Below, piece after piece: positions 24,551 through 37,053 of a DNA stretch of 64,000 bases (the first letter of the stretch is position 1; the number at the start of each line of letters is the position of its first letter). The position numbers and the translations under genes were made by a program. The notes beneath the pieces are model-generated. The model was not told the origin of the DNA. It made no database searches and saw only the letters and a program-made list of their open reading frames with translations. Location of the stretch: positions 88,040,001-88,104,000 of the forward strand of contig JBITNC010000001.1 in assembly GCA_050084985.1 (NCBI GenBank), read 5' to 3'. This DNA comes from Nageia nagi (taxonomy: Eukaryota > Pinophyta).

Positions 24551-25289
24551 GCAATATTGGGATAAAGCAAAAAAGAGAGAAGAAGAGAGAAAGTAAGAGA
24601 GTTCTCCTTCAAAAGATACAATAGAGATGAGAAGTATTTGCATATTTATGAAGTAGGAAAGATCTATTTTGAGACTCACTACTTTGCCAAATACAATTAT
24701 TAACCAAATTGTTTTAATTTACATGAATTTGTCATCCAACTGCAAGTCATGAAGAGTCTTCAAGAGCTTGCATACTTGAAAAGTGACCTGCAATCTCAAA
24801 GGAACCTACAAGTCATAAGTATGCTTGAATAATAAGATCAATTAAATGTAACATATCATATCAATAAGGATAGATGAATCACACAAATACCATCATAAAT
24901 TGATCATTTATGCACTATAAGTCATCACAAAGATACTGAGAAAAAACTCATAGTCACCTATTGTATATAAAAAATGTTTGATTATCATTACAAAATAGAT
25001 CATGCACATATGAGTTCCTCACATATGGATAACTAAATAGTGTCAAAAAACACATAAGAGTTCCTCACACATGGATAACTAAATAGTGCTAGATTGGCAA
25101 TATTTTTCTTTAAACATTTGTACAATAAATTCCTCATGTATAGTGAACTTACCAGAAGGTGTACAACTAAATCAACACTATATAGTAGAAAATCTACAAG
25201 GGATGAAATTATCATCACAAACATAAATTCAACACAAGAATTCAAACTTCACTCCTCCTTGAGGGCAAATTCACCAACTCGATAGCATC
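24551..25289 (-). other. 3' untranslated region of copia A
   Basis: AT-rich sequence between the end of RNase H and the purine tract. It has a short direct repeat of TTCCTCACA...ATGGATAACTAAATAGTG at about 25015 and 25061. No coding motif was seen. Confidence 0.5.
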
Positions 25290-28200
25290 CCTAAGCTTAC
25301 AAAACTAAGCTTCTAAGAGTGGCTTAGTGAACAAATAAATAGAGTTCAAGGTGGATGGATAATACTTTAGGTGTATGATTCCATCAAAGAATTTTCTCCT
25401 TGATAAAATGGACATGGATTTCCACATGTTTTTTTCATTGATGGAATCAAGATTCTTAGCCAAAAAAATAGCCAACTATTGTTAAAAGAATTAAAGATGA
25501 GACCTTGATCATACCCAATTTCTTTCAAAATATTTCTTAGCCAAATAGCTTCTTAGGCTACAATAGACATGGCATGGTATTCGAATTCTATGGTTAAAAG
25601 AGAAATAGTAGGCTACATTTTGTAAGTTCAAGAGATAGCATCTAAACCAATACTAAACACATACATAAAGGTTGATTTCTTATCATCTCTATCTCCCCCA
25701 TAGTTAGAATATGAGAATCCAGAGAGAACAAATGAAGGAAACTTAGACTTGAGAGCAATATCTTTAGTCTCTGTAACATACCTTAAATTTGCTTAATAGC
25801 ATTAAGGTGCTCAACATATGGTTTCTACATTAATCGAGTCATCAGATTCATTGTAAAGGTAATATCTAACCTAAAAATAGTCAAATATAAAAGAATACTA
25901 ATTAATTCTTGTAAGCTATAGCATTCAGCTAACTAAGAGTTAAGCTTAGTGAAATAATGATTCCAAGAGAAATTGAATTGCATCATATCTACACTCCTCC
26001 ATTCAAAACTTTTACAAGATGTCTAATATATACTTAGATTGATTAGATAAGTACAATCCTTGTATTGATATACTTTAATTCTAAGATAGTAGTGCAAGAT
26101 ACCAAGATCAATTATTTTAAATGTTGCCTTAAGTTTGGATATGCACTCTTGAATGATTTCATCATTATTCCTAGTAATCATAAGATCATCCACATAAAAG
26201 AGAATCAAGACCATGTCTTTTCCCTAATTGAGCACATATAGATTGAAGTTAGAAAAACATTTAGAAAAACCAATGTCTACAAAATGCCTTGAAATCTTCC
26301 TATACAGGCTCTAGGTGTTTTCTTAAGTCCATATAATGACTTCTTTACTTGCACACAAAGGATTATTTGCCTTCCATAATAAACCCTTCTAGTTGATTCA
26401 TGAAGATTTCCACATCTAAGTCACCATTAAGAAATGCACTCTTGATGCCAAGTTGAAAAACTTTCCATCTTTGAGCTGCAAAAAGAGCAAGGATAATTCT
26501 CACATATAGGCATATTTGCCACAGGAGCAAAGGTTTACTCATAATCTACACCATATTTTTGAGAAAACTTTTAGCTACTAATCTTACCTTATATTTTTCA
26601 ATATATCCAACTGAATTGAATTTAATGTTGTAGATACACTTATTGATTATTGCTAATCACATTATTCTCATTAGGATAAGGAACCAAATCCCAAGTTTTA
26701 TTTTTTCATAAGCGCCTCATACTCCACTTTCATGCTTCCATCTAGCACTTGTACTTAGAAGCTTCTTTTGAAGGTTGAGGGCTCATTCTTGTTGTCAATC
26801 TTGGCAAATAAGGATTTTTTCAAGATCATGCTCCTTGTTACCCATTATGTTGAAGAATTTAGTTTTTGAGGTGACTTATTTATACCAATATCAAACTAGC
26901 TTGGTGCAATTGAAGAGTCCTTTGGATCATCAAATCCTCATTAGAAGAGATTCTTAAAGAATTTCATCAAACTTTACATCCCTTGAAATAAATACAACTT
27001 TGTGGATAGAGAGTAGATCCTATAACCTCTATGCTAATTATCATAACCCACAAAGATGCATTTTAAACCCTTTTATCTAACTTCTTCCTTTTCACAAAAA
27101 TAATGTAGGAGAATTCTTCATAACCAAACACCCAAAGGTGAAAATGTTAGTTTTTTTCCTGACCATACATCAAAAGAGTTTTACCTTGAAAAACTTTTAT
27201 GAGATACCTATTCAAGATTAAATAGTAGTGCTCATCAGCTTCTTCTCATAAAAAACTAGAAAGATTACCTAGTATGCATTTATCCATCTCATAATTGTCC
27301 TATTTTTCCTTTTGATAACATCATTTTGCTGAGGAGTGTAAGGAATTGTAAACTACCTCTTGATTCCATACTTAGCACAATAGTCATTAAACTCATTGCT
27401 ATTATATTCTCTTCCATTATCTAATCTTAATATCTTGATTTTAAGGTTAGTTTGATTCTCAACAAAGGATTTAAAAACTTTAAAACTTTCAAAGGTTTGA
27501 TCCTTGTGCTCAAGTAGATACCCAAAGGTCATCCTACTAAAGTCATCAATGAAGGTCAAAATGTAAGATGCTCTTCCAAGCGACTTAGTCTAAAATGAAC
27601 CCATCAAATTTTAATACAAAGTTTAAGAGGTTGAGATGCTCTTATTACCTTATCTTTTTAAACTTTTATCTATGCATCTTGCTAAGAATGAACTTCTTGC
27701 ATAGACCAATTGAAGGAGAAATTAAAGGCAAACCTTCCATAAGTTCTTGGTCTTTCATGACTTGAATACTCTTAGGGTTAAGTGCCCTAAATGTTGGTGC
27801 TAAAGATTACCTCTAGAACACACACTTGTAGCAAGACACATCTTTTATGAAACTTAATCCATAATATAGAGATCATCTTTCATTGATTCTTTAATGAATA
27901 TGGAAAGTCCTTTCTTAATGCACCAGAATTGAGAGTTGAACTCAAAAGAGTACCATTTTCTAGCAACTTGGATCATAGAAAAGATTCATCCTAAGCTTAA
28001 GAGCATAGAGAACATTTTCAAGAACCTTTCCATGAATCAACACACTTCTAATTCCTTGAATTCTAAGGTAGAGTTATCATCTATCATAACTACATCTTTT
28101 CTATACTTGTGAAAGTTCTCAAACTTTTCCTTTTCAAAGCATAGGTGATTAGTGCAACTAGAATCAACAATCTAATAAAAAAAATAGTGAGACATGGATT
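25290..28200 (-). pseudogene. Pol of copia A: protease, integrase, RT, RNase H (broken)
   Basis: Read on the minus strand from right to left. Protease near 28170 has VDSSCTNHL, where a glycine of the DSG active site is serine. A GAG-pre-integrase region follows (about 27650-27800). The integrase core at 27353-27559 has LTFIDDFSRMTFGYLLEHKD and LRLDNGREYNSNEF. RT includes 26023-26214 with the catalytic FYVDDLMIT and LGILHYYLRIKVYQY. RNase H at about 25290-25620 has FEYHAMSIVA and EAIWLRNILKEIGYDQ. The pieces lie in different frames, so the polyprotein is dead. The order protease-integrase-RT-RNase H proves Ty1/copia. Confidence 0.9.
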
Positions 28201-29170
28201 AGAGATCACAAAAAATTAGCTTGAATATTATTTTTTCCTTTGAATTTCTTTACATTTCCATTACCTTTGTTCTTTTTCTCTCTTTTCTTTTTGTAGTAAT
28301 CAATTTATTTATAACCTTGGATGCCAAATAGTTACAATTACCATCAAAACTTTTCTTAGGATATGGATTATTTGTTTTTACTTTTTCATTTATTTGCTTG
28401 AAGTGGTTGTTGTTATTGTTGTTTCTACTATTATTATTTTGTTCTTGTTGTTGCTATTATTGTCATTATTCCTGCTATGTTGTAGCCATTGCCTTTTTTC
28501 TCAAACCTTTTTGAAGAAGAAGGATAAGATTTCTTTTTATGGTTGATATTCTTCTTAAAAAGAGTTTTGGTTGCTTTAAGAGTAATATTATTATTCTTAG
28601 GAGAAGAAATCAACATCTTTGTGTTAAGGGTTTCTTCATGCTTCAAAAGGAGCCTAGAAAGGTTCTCAAAGGAGAAAACTTCTTCTTCATCATCAAGTCT
28701 TATTTTCATAATCTCACAAAGTTTGCAAACATTGAAAAAAGTATTTGAAAGAAATTATTAAGACCATAAACTTATCATTGATCCAATTGCATCCACAAGT
28801 AACAATTGGGTCCTTACATCAATGATTTTGTTCAAGTAGATAGCCATATTTTCATCTTCCCTTTGATGAGATTGAAGTAGCTTTTAGAAAATGATAAAAT
28901 TTATTGAAAACTTTGAACCAAGAGTGATTTGTTTAATTATCCCAAGCTTCCTTTGTTGATATTGAAGAGAAAATCATTAGGAGCACATCATCTAAAACTA
29001 CATAGGAATCATGGATGATGCCAACTCATTCTTAATTTTGTAAGCCTCTAGTGCCTTCTCATCTGTAGAAGGTACAAGGTTCTCATTCACTATTTGCCAA
29101 AACTTTCTTTCCTACAATTTAACTCTCATATGAGGTTCCAAATACCAAAGTTGGAACCATCAAGAATGTT
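28201..29170 (-). pseudogene. Gag of copia A (broken)
   Basis: The frame 28434-28709 has MKIRLDDEEEVFSFENLSRL and LLKHEETLNTKM, a pattern typical of the C-terminal half of copia Gag (UBN2 family). Further right, to about 29170, the minus strand reads YLNKIIDVRTQLLLVDAIGS and other Gag-like strings with stops. A degenerate zinc-knuckle region lies near 28300-28350. The Gag start is not certain. Confidence 0.8.
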
Positions 29171-30099
29171 TGGATAAAAAGGATTCTCCTATCTACTACA
29201 TAAGAATGTAAAAAATAATAAGCATGTAGTTTAATAAACAACATTATATGTAAGGTTTTAACCAAGTAAATAATATATGTTAAATTTAAACGTAAAAGAC
29301 ATGCATGATTTGTTTCACTAGTGCAAATGTTTTACAACTCAAATAATAACAATGTACCCAAATGCTTTTCTTATCTCAAAATTGTAGATGTAAAGTGACA
29401 TTATTGAAGCTTATTTTCTTGTCTAAATATAGGCCTTCACTTGGATTTCCCACACAAGAGGAGCCCAAGTACTACCAATCCTCAACCAGTTTGCCTTGGT
29501 CAGTATTATACTCTCATAAGGAGAAGTTCCCACTATTTTTTAAGGTTATGACATTTATTGAATTCGACCAAATTATTAATCTTGATTAGGTTTCAAGTTA
29601 TCATCTTAGGTTATCAAGATAATCCCTAAATGGATATGTGGTATCACTACACACATGCCTTCTACCTATTGGAGTTATGTCTAGACCAATAGAGGACTTA
29701 CAAGCATTTATGAAGTATAAAGTTTTCACCATTTGGATTATCGAACTTAAAGGCTCCAATCTACCTATCCTCACCTCATGGCTCCCCAAACAAGTCATGT
29801 TATAGAATGTACATGTGGATGTGTTCATTTTAGAGGGTTGCTCATATCAATGCTTGCATTTTTTGGATAAGTAAATAAAGCAAAAATGCAAAATATGAAG
29901 TAAAAGAGCATAGTAAAAAAATCATCCATTCAAAATTTGAAACCTAAATGTCCAATGGCTTTTGCCCTTAAAGTACATCTTTACATCATTCCTAATTTTG
30001 CACAAGTTCATTTTGCATAAGGAAGTAAATTGAATTATAACTTAAAAAATTAGTAACGAGTAAAGAAGCATGCATCATTTAACTTAAAAAAATAAGAAA

Positions 30100-30270
30100 C
30101 ATGCATCATTTCCAGTTTGTACAAGTTCATTAACTTAAATAAGGAATAAGGATAAATACTTAGCATGCATTATTTCCAAGTTTGCACAAGTTCATTAACT
30201 TTGCATAAGGATAAATACTTAGCATGTTTATTTCCAAGTTTGCACAAGTCCATTCCATAAAGTTTCAAGA
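30100..30270. repeat. About 60-bp tandem repeat, three units
   Basis: Units start at 30100, 30164 and 30223 with CATG, ATTTCCAAGTTTGCACAAG, and GGATAAATACTTAG. A poorer unit may precede at about 29995. Confidence 0.8.
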
Positions 30271-31596
30271 GATAAATATGCATTCTAAGCATAAAGGATA
30301 AAAAATTTAAGTAAAATCAAATATTTAAGTAAATAAACTCCTAAATATTCCCCCCCCCCCCCTTTTTACTTAAAAAAATGATCCCTTGAATAAATAGCTT
30401 AGTATAGTATAACTAAACAAATTGTATATTTTATCATAAGTAATGAAGGTAAAAAATTACCACTCTTGCTTATAAAATTTTATCCAAGGCAAAATTTTAT
30501 TCTAGGTAAAAATTAATTAAAAATAATTGCCTCTAATTTTTTTTTCTTAAATCACCTTCATTTAAGTAGAAATTACTTTTACTATTGTTACTTCTAGGCA
30601 TCACATCTTTTAATTTATTATTTTTTTTAAATTTCTCTTTTAATTATAGAGATTTAATGCCTAAAAAATTATCTCATGCTAAAAAGTATTTCTTAATTCA
30701 AAGAAAAGATCATGATGAGTATAATAAATTTCTCCTTTTTAAAAAGTAAAATACTTATCATTAATCCTATGAAAAAATTAATGAAGAGTACATAATTTGG
30801 AAGGTGTGTACTGAAAAGCAATTGTATTTAACTTAGCTATTCAATGAAGAAAATTTTGCCTCAGTACTCTAAGTTAGAAAAACCTTAATGAGGATAGGTT
30901 TGACAACCAAGGCAATAATAAAAAAATTAACAATGAGAACATACTCCCAAAAGAAAAAGAATTTCATTAAAAAATTGATATCCACTAAGAAATTAATGGG
31001 TGCCTAAAAAGAGGACAAAGAAAGGTAGGGGTAGCTCAAAAAAATTGTATAAGCAAAGTGGACCACAAAATAGAGGAGGAAAGGGGATTTAGGTGATAGC
31101 TGTGCAGTGAATGCCATAGCTACAGGGGTGGAACATATGAGAGAAGGGTTGCCACATAGAGAGCCTCCCCACATTTTTCGATAGGTGGTCTCCTATGTGT
31201 GGGCCCTTCTCATTTTTAAATTGCGTAGCTCTCTTCGAGTCAAGGAGAGTGGAGATGTGGAGTGCATCAGATGAGAAGCATGTAGATAGGAGGAATGATG
31301 GAGGAATGGTATCAGGAATCCAAGAAGGAGATTAGGCCAAAGAGAATAGCAACACATAAAGGTATACAACCAGAAATAGCTAGCCATCCTCATGTCGAGC
31401 GCCTAAACCCTAGGTCAAAAAAATAATAAAAAAATGCATGCATCTAGGTAGGGGCTAGTGGAGCCAAGATGGAGGAGATTGGAAGGGAGAGGGAGCCACC
31501 AAGCTTGGTGGTGGTGGTGCTCCCCTTGAAAATGTAGCCACTGCAAGAGAAAATTTAAAAGGCTTTAACTTGTTAGATTTAAACTTTGTCTTCAAA

Positions 31597-31611
31597 TATA
31601 TATATATATAT

Positions 31612-31677
<66 letters not shown>
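31597..31677. repeat. TA dinucleotide microsatellite
   Basis: About 16 bp of TA, a short AAAAT interruption, then 60 bp of uninterrupted TA. Confidence 0.95.
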
Positions 31678-31679
<2 letters not shown>

Positions 31680-32236
31680 CTACTTATATATTGTAAAGAA
31701 AAAATATTCTTATTTTTCTCCTCCTCCCTTTTTAATATAAATGTTTTATAGAGTGTAAACAAATTGCAAAATAAAATAATCTTATTGTAAAAAATACTAA
31801 CATTAAGTATATGAAAGAATAATATCCTTTTTTTCTTTTAGGAATATATAAATTTTTCATGGAAATTTTGCATATAATTTTTGAAGGAAAAAAAATGTAG
31901 TATATATTTTTCTCAAAATTTTGATACACATAATAAAACCTTCAAAAAATTAAGGATATACAAAATTATTGCAATATAATAGGCAATTTTACAAAAAAAT
32001 TGCAACTAACAATAAGACATATTAGTATATAAAAAAAATTGCATTTTTGTTAATCATATTTTGCTTAAAAAAAGAACTAATACATAAAAAACTAATATCT
32101 TAGTAGAAAAATACAATAATTCAAAAATAACCAAGAAGGAAGGAATTTATACCTTCTTTGAGTTTTAGCTCTATAATGAAGTGTAGAATGAGGAATGAAG
32201 ACCTCCAAGATGTTGAAGAAGAGCTTCCACACCAAG

Positions 32237-32248
32237 CTTTGATACCAT
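32237..32248 (-). other. Primer-binding site of copia A
   Basis: The plus strand reads CTTTGATACCA against the LTR. The complement TGGTATCAAAG is the initiator tRNA-Met site with one change. Confidence 0.8.
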
Positions 32249-32745
32249 TGAGAGAATTGAACTATAACATGAACAACTCTAAACTTCCAAGATCACATGA
32301 AATCTTACAATACACAACTAACAAATTCACAAAGCAATCTCATAATGATAACATAAATACAAGTGGTTCCTCTAACTAGGAGTAGATCCACTAACTAGAT
32401 TTCACTTCATTCACAAATATGAACTCTTACAATCCTCCTAAACTTTTCTCTAAACACTATATTATAGCATAGCTTTACTCCACAAATTGATGTATGATCT
32501 AAAGAGAGTGCCTTCTATTTATAGGCCAAAATCTCTCTTTGGATCACCCTTTTACCCAAAGTACAAAAGCATGACATGCACATCCTTTTACCCAAGGGGC
32601 ATGCTCATGACATGGAAGTGTAGGACAAGTTACATTATCATATTCACTTAAGTACTTAAGGTATTAAATGATACCCTTAAGTATTAATCAACTTCATAGA
32701 AAATTATTACAAAACCTTTACAATAATGCATTATACATTCCAACA
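32249..32745 (-). repeat. 5' LTR of copia A (497 bp)
   Basis: Same ends as the left LTR; on the minus strand it starts TGTTGGAATGTATAATG and ends CAATTCTCTCA. A TATA box (TATAAATAG on the minus strand) lies at 32515-32523, a plausible promoter start for A. Confidence 0.9.
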
Positions 32746-32923
32746 CTTACTAGATGGGAAAGGATTGAATACTAAGTAACACATGTACTTCCATCCAATG
32801 CCTTATTAATACACTAAGTGCTGCTAACAAAATAACTAGTTGAGTCAATAACTAATTAATACACCAATTATGAACAAAAATGAGAAACATAATGAATTGA
32901 CCCCTAATCAGAATCCACACTCA
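32746..32923 (-). repeat. 3' LTR of copia C, right piece
   Basis: It starts (minus strand) TGAGTGTGGATTCTGAT directly after CTCCAAGTGGAAGATTTT, the purine-rich junction usual at the 3' end of copia internal regions. Copia A interrupts it at 32745. Confidence 0.6.
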
Positions 32924-32999
32924 AAAATCTTCCACTTGGAGATTAATTCCTATGTAACATATTGCAACTAAGTTTGAAATCTTCTCATCTTAATCTTAC

Positions 33000-33519
33000 A
33001 CCATAAGGTTAATCAAAATTGAGAAAAGCCTAACTTCACCTTTATTACAACTTTAGTGAGCATATACATAAGATTTTGTGATGTATGAATCTTTTCCAAC
33101 TTGATTGAACCATCCTACAATGTTGCTATGATGAAGTGGTACCTCATTTTGATGTGCTTCATTCTAGAATGTAAGGTCAAGTTCTTTGTTAAATGGATAA
33201 CACTTTGTCTATCACTTCATAGATTTGCATCCTCCTACACCTTACCTAATTCCTCCATCAATCCCTTCAACCAAATTAGCTCTTTACTTACCTATATAGT
33301 AGTCACATACTCAACTTCAGTAGTGGAGAGAGCCATAACCTATTGGAGCTTATACATCTAACTAACCATTGTACTACTAATGGTAAAGATATAACCTATA
33401 GTGAATCTCCCACCATCTAGATCATTTACCATATTAGAAGAAACATAACCTTTCAAATAAGAGTTAGAACCTCCAAAACATAAAGAGTAATGAGAAGTCC
33501 CCCTTAAGTACTTAAGGAT
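33000..33519 (-). pseudogene. RNase H of copia C (left part of its pol)
   Basis: On the minus strand from 33519 leftward the reading is ILKYLRGTSHYSLCFGGSNS, LKGYVSSNMVNDLDGGRFTI, then MALSTTEVEYVTTI, SKELIWLKGLMEELGKV, and HSRMKHIKMRYHFI. These are the successive motifs of copia RNase H. Several stops interrupt it. It is the direct continuation of the RT reading at 52318-52603; element B separates the two. Confidence 0.88.
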
Positions 33520-33524
33520 CCATA

Positions 33525-33961
33525 TGAGAGAATAAGAAATAATTTAGCACATAATAATCTAATTCAATTAGGGAATTCAAAGTACAATATATAATACCTC
33601 AATGAGTAACTAATCTGAGGTCATGGAGGTTACAAAATGGATGAAAAAATAAAAGCTATGGAATATTACACAAATCCACTCAAATCTAATCAAAATAGCT
33701 AAATGGGAGTTACAAACATATTTTGAGATACTCTCCCACTATCCCTATGAATAACATATCTTTCAACATTGTGCAAGTAAGAAAAATGGATCAAAACATC
33801 TTAAATATTAGTAACTACCAAACATTATGATGAAATACGTTAGGCCTCCAAAAATGTAAAAAATGCAAGTTTAATGTTAGAAATTCTATAGTATTTCCAT
33901 AGACATATGAAACGTGATGGAATTTCATTTTGGTAAATTTGCAAAACTTAAATCTCCAACA
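33525..33961 (-). repeat. 3' LTR of copia B (437 bp)
   Basis: Plus strand TGAGAGAATAAG...AAATCTCCAACA. It aligns with 51846-52312, with deletions making it 30 bp shorter. The purine tract CTTTAAGGGGGAGTA (minus strand) is next to it. Confidence 0.9.
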
Positions 33962-33977
33962 TACTCCCCCTTAAAGG

Positions 33978-35560
33978 TGAGAGGGATGACTAGTAGTCTC
34001 TCAAATTTATAATTTGATGTGTAGGAACATCCTTGGTGAACAAGTTATCCAGATTATCCTTTGTATGGAAATAATACAAATTGATAATCTTCTTCTCAAT
34101 CATGTCTCATATGAAGTGCTATTTCATATCAAAGTATTTCGATCTAGAATGATGTATAGGATTTTTGGCCAACTAAATAGCACTCTGGTTATTATAGAAC
34201 AAGGTAGTTGTACTAATTTATTTTTCTCCAATCACCTTAATAATAATTCTCATCCACAAAACTTATGTACTAGGATTTGTAATGGAAATGTATTTAGCTT
34301 CAATGGAGGACAAAGTAACTATTGTTTTGTTTTCTAAAAGACATGTAACAAGATTTGAACCAAGGCTGAAATAATTTCTAGAAGTTTATTTTCTATCATC
34401 TATATTATTACCCTAATCACTATCACTATATTTAACAAGTTTTACATGGTTATTTTGGAGATAATGAATTCCAAAATTTAAAGTACCTTTTATATATCTC
34501 ATAATTCTCTTGGCTGCCTTTAAATGAATCTATGAAGGGGGCACTCATCTACCTAGACACAAGTAAAACAACATGACAAATATCAAGCTAGGAATTTATT
34601 AAGAATATCAAGCTCCAACAATACTTCTATAATTATGCACATCAACTTTAGCATCCCCATCATCTTTACTTAAGTGTTCTCCATGAGCAATAGGAATGAA
34701 AACAACTATATAATCATCCAACCCAAATTTATGCAACAAACTAGTAGCATACTTGGTTTGAAAAATGAAAATTTGTTTATCATATTGATATACCTCCAAA
34801 CCATGAAAATAGTGAATAAGACCATGATTCTTCATTTCAAACTCTTGCATCATAGAGTTTTTGAAAGCATCATTCAATATAGAATTACCACCCATGTAAA
34901 TAATATCATCAACATAAAGGTAAATTAGCAAAACATCAGTACTATCATATTTATTATAGAGAGTTGGTTCATTCTTACTTCTTGTGAACCCATAATTCTA
35001 GAAATACCCATCTATCCATGAGTACTAAGCCTGTGGGGCTTGCTTGATGGCATACCAAGCCTTTTCAACCTATAAACATGATGTTCTTTATCTTTCTTTT
35101 CAAAACCTTGGGGTTGAGTAATAAATACTTCATCAAGGTATCCATTCAAGAATGCACTCTTGACATCCAAATGGTATACCTTCAATCTTTATGAGTAGTA
35201 ATGGAGAGAACCATTATGATGGTTTCTTATCTAACAACAAGAGTAAAGGTCTCCTAATATTTATATCATATCTTTGAGTGAAGCCTTTTTCCATAAGCCT
35301 AGACTTGTGCCTCTCAATAGTTCTATTAGCATTAAACTTGGTTTTATAGATCCATTTAGAACTTGCAACCTTTTTCCCTATTGGAAGCTCAAATAGCTCC
35401 CATGTATAATTTTTCTTAATGGAGTGGATATCCTCTTCCATGTCCTTCATCCAAAAATCACTAGTACATGCATTTTCAAAACAAGAAGGCTCTAAATCAA
35501 TACTAGCTACCAATGCAAAACTAACCAATTCACCCTTTATTTCACCATCCATCTCACCAC
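33978..35560 (-). pseudogene. RT and RNase H of copia B (broken)
   Basis: RT N-terminal part at 35214-35552: TWELFELPIGKKVASSKWIY, KSRLMEKGFTQ. RT C-terminal part at 34608-34931: LIYLYVDDIIYMGGN (catalytic YVDD intact), then FEMKNHGLIHYFHGLEVYQY and KFGLDDY. RNase H at about 33990-34450: LVKYSDSD, VTLSSIEAKYISI, NPIHHSRSKYFDMK, and KDNLDNLFTKDVPTHQI near the end. Between the two RT frames (34932-35213) the reading is shifted. Minus-strand order from the integrase at 35731 onward is normal for Ty1/copia. Confidence 0.9.
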
Positions 35561-35730
35561 TATGTAAATGCAGATTTTCAAGTCTCTTAATTACTTGATC
35601 TACTTTTTTTGCTTATCCACTTGTTACTCTCTTTGAAAAATTATAATCTAACATTGAGAAGGAGGATGATTTGCAAGTGTTCTATTACCTCTTACTTTAC
35701 CATTCTTGTTTGGAGATGTATCACCATCAC

Positions 35731-36834
35731 TTAGAACATATTTGGCCTACACTTGTGTGGGATTTTATGGACTATTTGAAGCTTTAGGTTGTATATTTTG
35801 TTAGCTGGGTTGAATAGTATATTGCATGTTTGAAGAGCTTCCATCAAAAGATACATCATTAATAAGGTATTTTTTATGACCCATGCTCTCCCTACATAAA
35901 AAATAACATCTCTTGAAATAAAAACTTTGTGAGTTTTGGGATTGTACAATCTATATTCTTTGCTTGTTTCACAATAGCCAATAAATATGCAAGGCTTACT
36001 CTTTAGATCTAATTTTTTTCTATGCTTCTTTGGAACATGCACATAACCCAAGTAACCAAACACTCTAAAATGATTCATATGTGGTATTTTAATGTACCAT
36101 GTCTCAAAAGGAGTTATGCCATCCAAACTAGAGGTTGGACATCTATTTAAAATATACATTGCTATCCTAATAGCTTCAATCCAATTAATATTGGTTAAAC
36201 CTTTAGTTTGGAGCATCCTTGTTGCAATATTAGCCAATGTTCTATTCTTACATTCAACTACATAATTTTTTGTGGAGTGTAGGTAGCAGCGAGTTTCCTT
36301 CTCATACCATAATATTTATAATATTGCAAGAATTCATTACTACAAAAATCTCCGCCTCTATCTATTCTTAAACATTTCAAATAATAATAATTATTCTTTT
36401 CAACATTATTTTTGAACTCCTTAAAGTATGCAAAAGCTTCATCCTTATGGTTAAGAAAGTAGATCCAATACATTCTTGTACAATCATCAATGAAAGTAAG
36501 GAAATAAATTTTTTTCACCAATACTTGGAGTTTGCATTTGCCCACATGTGTCACTATACACCAATTAGAGAGGGTAAGAGGATCTCCATAATTGATCTTT
36601 TGGAAAGCTTAATCTTGAATTCTTTCCCACAACACATCTGAAATATACTTCTTTATGCTCTTGGACCTTAGGCAGCCCATACACCATCTCATTGGAGACC
36701 AATATTCTTAAACTTGCAAAGTTGAGATGCCCATATCTCAAATGCCAAAGCCAAATCTTATAATCAATAGTAACATTAGCAAAATTGGAACCTTTCTCAT
36801 AAAATATAAGAATAAACAATCTATTCCTTTTCAT
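35731..36834 (-). pseudogene. GAG-pre-integrase and integrase of copia B (broken)
   Basis: 36565-36834 reads LWHLRYGHLNFASLRILVSN, the GAG-pre-integrase motif with its zinc-binding histidines. 36258-36554 holds the catalytic core: FLTFIDDCTRMYWIYFLNHK (first D) and LRIDRGGDFCSNEF (second D, where GGEF is usual). 35731-36237 holds the rest: WIEAIRIAMYILNRCPTSSL, TPFETWYIKIPHMNHFRVFG, and FIGYCETSKEYRLYNPKT. Three open pieces in different frames show the decay. This is the best kept coding region of B. Confidence 0.92.
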
Positions 36835-37048
36835 GGAATAGCAGTGACATGCTTACACCCTTTATTTTTATCAAAACTCCTACATTTTCTATCCTTAAAC
36901 ACAAGTTTATAGTTCTTTACCATTATTTTCCCCACACTCAATAAATTATGTTTCAGATTTGGAATGAAATATACATCATCAATTCTCTTGTTACCTTCAT
37001 TTGTAGATACCTCCATAGCTCCCATTCCTTCAACTTGAATGGTTTTTT
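36831..37048 (-). pseudogene. Protease C-terminal part of copia B (left of D)
   Basis: The frame 36831-37025 reads MGAMEVSTNEGNKRIDDVYF and IPNLKHNLLSVGKIMVKNYK, the conserved end of copia protease. Its N-terminal part lies at 50663-50840 on the other side of element D. Confidence 0.88.
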
Positions 37049-37053
37049 CATCT
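37049..37053. other. Target-site duplication of element D (CATCT), left copy
   Basis: CATCT here and at 50658-50662, an exact match directly outside the TGTA...TACA ends of D. Confidence 0.92.

Larger units (their letters stand above)
29171..32236 (-). other. Unusually long (3.1 kb) leader of copia A
   Basis: Between the primer site and gag there is 3 kb with no Gag or Pol motif. It holds a repeat of about 60 bp (30100-30270), a run of 13 C (30350-30362), a less AT-rich part (31060-31560) and a TA microsatellite (31597-31677). It may be true leader or may hide an old insertion whose ends I cannot see. A 66-codon frame at 31193-31393 resembles nothing known to me. Confidence 0.55.
24045..32745 (-). 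mobile_element. Copia element A, 8.7 kb, complete structure but decayed
   Basis: LTRs 24045-24539 and 32249-32745, primer site 32237-32248 beside the right LTR, purine tract 24540-24550 beside the left LTR, and flanks CTTAT (24040-24044) and CTTAC (32746-32750) define a full minus-strand element. Order from right to left: LTR, 3.1 kb leader, Gag, protease, integrase, RT, RNase H, LTR. Frames are broken by stops and frameshifts. It is inserted in the 3' LTR of copia C. Its leader is far longer than usual for a copia element. Confidence 0.88.

Noticed and set aside
28539-28761. Two plus-strand open frames
   Set aside because: They lie opposite the copia A Gag, which has clear family motifs on the minus strand.
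31193-31393. 66-codon frame in the copia A leader as a host gene piece
   Set aside because: No motif, no homologue I recognise, and no sign of splice sites; kept only as part of the leader.
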